From a virus, in the IMG/VR virus record IMGVR_UViG_3300027573_000051, positions 1 through 46,615 of that record: 46,615 nt of DNA; one strand, written 5' to 3'. Shown piece by piece: positions 44,349-46,615 of this stretch. The position numbers and the translations under genes are program-made. Below the pieces are notes generated by a model. The model was given only the letters and a program-made list of their open reading frames with translations. It did not search any database and was not told the DNA's origin. Positions within the stretch are counted from its first letter, which is position 1. Each line of letters starts with the position of its first letter.

Positions 44349-44372
44349 GGGGGCGATAAGAATAAAGCCCCC
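44349..44372 (-). terminator. Hairpin terminator of a leftward unit
   Basis: GGGGGC and GCCCCC form a perfect 6-bp G+C stem around a 12-base loop. On the minus strand it is followed by TCTCTTT, a modest T tract, 24 bases past the end of the 81-residue gene. Confidence 0.55.
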
Positions 44373-44396
44373 GAATTACCATCCTAATGAGTATTT

Positions 44397-44642
44397 TTAA
44401 ATGTCCAGTTCTTTAAGGTCGTCTTTATCTTCAATTACTTGATCTTTGAGAAAACTATCAACTTTGCCTCCCGATAAATTAGCTTTCATTTTAAGGGTAT
44501 ATTCATTTATTAACTTTTCCAGGAATTCCACCCTTTCCCTTAATCGGTTGTTTTCTTCCTGCAATTCGGCGTATTTTGGAGCCAGAGCATCATAGGCCCC
44601 TGCTTTTGTAATGTTGACTATTTGTCCAAATATATCTTCCAT
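44397..44642 (-). CDS. Coiled-coil protein (81 residues)
   Basis: I use the ATG at 44642 rather than an in-frame TTG at 44651. After MEDIFGQIVNITKAGAYDAL comes a clear coiled coil, KYAELQEENNRLRERVEFLE (about 23-42) and KLINEYTLKMKAN, then an acidic end (EDKDDLKELDI). It is likely an oligomer in the cytoplasm. The start is one base after the end of the secreted 86-residue gene. No function can be assigned. Confidence 0.55.
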   Translation of the reverse strand: MEDIFGQIVNITKAGAYDALAPKYAELQEENNRLRERVEFLEKLINEYTLKMKANLSGGKVDSFLKDQVIEDKDDLKELDI

Positions 44643-44643
44643 G

Positions 44644-44904
44644 TTAATCAATTTTAATATAGTTTTTATAAATGTTCCCGCTTTTGCTGGTTCTCATATA
44701 GTACAGTTTACCATTTTTAGATATATAGACAGGATAGGTTTTACCGTTTTGGTCAGTGAATGTCTTGCCCGTGTCTTTGCCTTTGTCGTCCATTTTAATG
44801 GCTTTTACTGCTATATAATTACCCTGGCTGTCCTTTGTTATTGTTTGAGCATGGAGGCCAAAGGATAAGCCTAAAATAGCTGCTAAAATGATTATTCGTT
44901 TCAT
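44644..44904 (-). CDS. Small secreted protein (86 residues)
   Basis: A type I signal peptide MKRIIILAAILGLSFGLHA is followed by Gln, as in the Q-rule. The mature part is beta-rich and shows a repeated pattern, TITKDSQGNYIAVKAI, TFTDQNGKTYPVYI, SKNGKLYYMRTSKSGNIY, each with an Asn-Gly or Gly-Asn turn, so three or four hairpins. It would be periplasmic or surface exposed. It overlaps the 75-residue gene at its start (ATGA). The role is unknown; it is one of several exported small proteins in this leftward block. Confidence 0.6.
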   Translation of the reverse strand: MKRIIILAAILGLSFGLHAQTITKDSQGNYIAVKAIKMDDKGKDTGKTFTDQNGKTYPVYISKNGKLYYMRTSKSGNIYKNYIKID

Positions 44905-45128
44905 GGTTGTACGGTTTTGTGTTTTGTATTTATTAACGTGGACTGGATAGCTTTTTTTACCTTCATTAGCCTCGCCTCCATTATTTCGTCGTAGTATGCA
45001 GGGTTATTTACTTCATCGCTATTATACAGGCTTTTGCTCATTAATTGCCCTATTTCAATAGCATATGATTCGCTCAATCCAGTTGCCTTTAAATCAGTAA
45101 CAAATTGATTATATACTTTCGTTATCAT
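44901..45128 (-). CDS. Small helical protein (75 residues), unknown
   Basis: A helical soluble protein: YNQFVTDLKATGLSESYAIE, GQLMSKSLYNSDEVNNPAYY and EIMEARLMKVKKAIQSTL. No motif recognised. The stop overlaps the secreted protein's start, and an upstream gap of 74 bases separates it from the 147-residue gene. That gap has no hairpin that I can see. Confidence 0.5.
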   Translation of the reverse strand: MITKVYNQFVTDLKATGLSESYAIEIGQLMSKSLYNSDEVNNPAYYDEIMEARLMKVKKAIQSTLINTKHKTVQP

Positions 45129-45202
45129 TATTCTTGTTTTTAGATGGTTTAAACGAGTGCAGTTTTTAATTAGCTACTGCCAAACTATAACACACAACTA
45201 TA

Positions 45203-45646
45203 TTAAGAGAAGTAGTTTTTAGATACTCTGCGGGAAAGATTGCGTTTAATTGCCTTCCTTATTTGGTGGCCGTCTGTATATACATCATTCCCTTGACTGT
45301 CTTTTTCGTCTCTGTATGAGTTCCAAATGATAGACCTTAGCACTTGATTAGCTGCGGGTCTGTATTCAGTTGGGAAGTATTGGCCTGTGCAATATTCAAG
45401 TCTGCCCTCTTTATTCAGTAATAAACGGCCGGAAGTAGTTGTAAGGTAATCAGTAAGTTGTTGCTCTAAATTGTCAACCCTACGGGCAGCAAGCGCAAAT
45501 AATTCAAAAAAATCTTGCCTGTCCTTTGTTATCTCCCTGCTTTCTGAACGATAGGCTGAAACATCGCCATAATTAGAGAAGTCAAGACCGGGACGTTGAT
45601 TGACAAACGTCACTAATTTTTCGGTTGTTGATTTAGTAGTTGTCAT
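45203..45646 (-). CDS. 147-residue protein, unknown, conserved-looking
   Basis: A soluble protein: NQRPGLDFSNYGDVSAYRSE, DRQDFFELFALAARRVDNLE, TGQYFPTEYRPAANQVLRSI and IRKAIKRNLSRRVSKNYFS. The dense Tyr/Arg/Asp content and few low-complexity stretches suggest a genuinely conserved fold. It is the largest gene of the leftward block. It starts after a leader reading aaaacacacaacac, shared in part with the next upstream gene. No function can be given; an early host-interaction protein is possible from its location. Confidence 0.55.
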   Translation of the reverse strand: MTTTKSTTEKLVTFVNQRPGLDFSNYGDVSAYRSESREITKDRQDFFELFALAARRVDNLEQQLTDYLTTTSGRLLLNKEGRLEYCTGQYFPTEYRPAANQVLRSIIWNSYRDEKDSQGNDVYTDGHQIRKAIKRNLSRRVSKNYFS

Positions 45647-45669
45647 TGTGTTGTGTGTTTTATGGTTGA

Positions 45670-45897
45670 TTAAAGGTTATTTATCTTGTTGTAAACTCTT
45701 GTACATATTTCAGATTTGATTGCGTCAGATATATCCTTTCTCATTCTCCCTGTTTTCATATCTACACCATGAGCAGCCAGCCAAATAGTATTATTTTCAT
45801 CCTCAATAGCTTTTTTAACCGCTTCTATTGCACCCATGCCATTTGCCATGTTATCTAAAGCCCTCATTTCTATTGATTTTGGTAGTAAGTTTTGCAT
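45670..45897 (-). CDS. Small helical protein (75 residues), unknown
   Basis: Segments: LLPKSIEMRALDNMANGMGA, IEAVKKAIEDENNTIWLAAH and DISDAIKSEICTRVYNKINN. The protein is helical and soluble, with a basic GVDMKTGRMRKD loop. It precedes the 147-residue gene by 23 bases on the same strand. The leader is A/C-rich (aaacacacaaca before ATG). No family recognised. The 134-base gap upstream holds only AT-rich sequence and no exact TAnnTTTG box on the minus strand. Confidence 0.5.
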   Translation of the reverse strand: MQNLLPKSIEMRALDNMANGMGAIEAVKKAIEDENNTIWLAAHGVDMKTGRMRKDISDAIKSEICTRVYNKINNL

Positions 45898-46031
45898 TGT
45901 TGTGTGTTTTTAATAATTAGTTAATATATAAAATGGTGTAAATAAGAGTTAAGCGTTGTGCTATTTCGTAATGACAATGTAAATATAGGGTGAAAAATAA
46001 ACGTAACCAAATAAATAGTGTTAAAAGTTTG

Positions 46032-46250
46032 TTAACACACTCTTGTAACTCTTAACACATTATCTTCCATCTTTTTAGTACTAAATTCCCGTCTTGGGTT
46101 CATCTTTAGCCCTATTTCATACAAATACTTTTGCACTCTTTTGTAGTTGTCAATTTCAATTGTGACCGTTTCACCTGGCTGCATGGTGTTAACTGTATCC
46201 TTACTTAAAGAATAGTCATTACTTGCAATATCTCCTGTTTTTACTGGCAT
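46032..46250 (-). CDS. Small 72-residue protein, unknown
   Basis: Sequence marks: DYSLSKDTVNTMQPGETVTI, IDNYKRVQKYLYEIGLKMNP and REFSTKKMEDNVLRVTRVC. A strand, a helix and a basic strand would suit a small nucleic-acid-binding domain (the 'GETVTIEI...YL..IG' part looks like a compact fold around one helix). The start follows a TAnnTTTG box after five bases, so its message may have almost no leader. Confidence 0.5.
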   Translation of the reverse strand: MPVKTGDIASNDYSLSKDTVNTMQPGETVTIEIDNYKRVQKYLYEIGLKMNPRREFSTKKMEDNVLRVTRVC

Positions 46251-46255
46251 AGATG

Positions 46256-46263
46256 CAAAGATA
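46256..46263 (-). promoter_or_regulatory. Bacteroidetes-type -7 promoter box of the 72-residue gene
   Basis: On the minus strand the bases read TATCTTTG, an exact TAnnTTTG match, ending five bases before the ATG at 46250. The -33 region has no clear TTTG at 19-21 bases upstream. Confidence 0.5.
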
Positions 46264-46287
46264 GGATAATTTAAACGTAACTAAAGC

Positions 46288-46615
46288 CTAAACTGCTTTA
46301 ATTGTTACCAGTGATATAGTTTTGGTTGCAATCACATTGCTATTTTTGCCCGACCTTATTCGTAGATCACCAATGTTATCAATAAAGAACAAAGGTTTGC
46401 CTACCTTATCCCAACTGGCAACAGTCTTTTTGGTTATCTTAATTGCTCTGCCATAAGTACAGATATAGACATCCTTACCCAGCCCTATTTGAGCAATTAT
46501 AAAGAGTTCCTTCTAAAACAGTAATCTTTATATCTACATGATGTGGGTGAATTGCCACCTCCAATGGATTTTCTTTCCAAAGCCTATGGTTGGTATCGGC
46601 ATAAAAAATACGCTC
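46288..46615 (-). pseudogene. Frameshifted gene running off the right edge
   Basis: On the minus strand an open frame enters from the right edge (ERIFYADTNHRLWKENPLEV, then IHPHHVDIKITVLEG) and runs out at a TAA after LYNCSNRAG. From about 46512 a second frame continues as ELFIIAQIGLGKDVYICTYG, then KITKKTVASWDKVGKPLFFI, to a TAG at 46288-46290. That second frame has a stop immediately upstream and no start codon of its own, so the two pieces most likely belong to one protein split by a one- or two-base shift near 46505-46515. It may be a true mutation, a sequencing error or a programmed frameshift. The family is not recognised. Confidence 0.5.

Noticed and set aside
44611-44868. Rightward frame of 85 residues
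   Set aside because: It overlaps the leftward secreted-protein gene, which has a clear signal peptide, Q-rule site and close spacing to neighbours.
1-46615. CRISPR array, tRNA gene, integrase or phage RNA polymerase
   Set aside because: No regularly spaced repeat series, cloverleaf, tyrosine or serine recombinase motif or polymerase motif was found on either strand by reading.

Overview
The window is part of a tailed-phage (or prophage) genome from a member of the Bacteroidetes. Three things point to that host group. Promoter-like TAnnTTTG boxes occur in several of the intergenic gaps. Most starts lack a Shine-Dalgarno sequence and follow A-rich leaders. Several exported proteins have signal peptides that end directly before a glutamine, as in the Bacteroidetes Q-rule. 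The head and tail gene set looks podovirus-like: short ring or neck proteins, a very large nozzle-like protein, then an ejection block in the T7 gp14-gp15-gp16 order. TerL and portal have sizes seen in crAss-like and related Bacteroidetes podoviruses, but that affiliation is inference.

Layout. (1) 1-810: the 3' end of an unknown rightward gene converges on a leftward pair, a GroES-like gene followed by an SSB. (2) 841-22213: a rightward, tightly overlapping virion operon. It holds a protein with two GroES-like domains, three neck/ring candidates, an HNH homing endonuclease, a 1137-residue nozzle-like protein, three ejection-type proteins (the largest 2150 residues, with an embedded GNAT domain), a lytic-transglycosylase-like protein, two small proteins, TerL and portal. 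(3) 22214-24943: scaffold and major capsid genes, with their own promoter-like box and an intrinsic terminator. (4) 24969-39300: further virion proteins and a fibre/adhesin region. Four large proteins here start with Sec signal peptides, and two of them are tandem paralogous TIM-barrel glycoside-hydrolase-like enzymes. A second HNH endonuclease sits inside this block. (5) 39328-42616: a lysis and accessory cluster with two small two-helix membrane proteins (holin candidates), a terminator, an endolysin, a metallophosphoesterase, a Cys-rich mini-protein and a lipoprotein. (6) 42627-46615: a leftward block of at least fourteen very small genes, rich in lipoproteins and membrane proteins. It ends in a gene that appears frameshifted and runs off the right edge.

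How it works together: the central operon builds a short-tailed particle with a large injected protein cargo, and the scaffold-capsid pair can be expressed separately. The fibre and hydrolase genes probably deal with a polysaccharide-coated cell surface, and the lysis cluster opens the cell. The most unusual features are the export signals on fibre-like and hydrolase proteins, a two-cassette repeat structure inside the giant ejection protein, and the GroES-like pair across a divergent promoter. No tRNA, CRISPR array, integrase or RNA polymerase gene was recognised, and no stretch over 300 bases lacks a gene.
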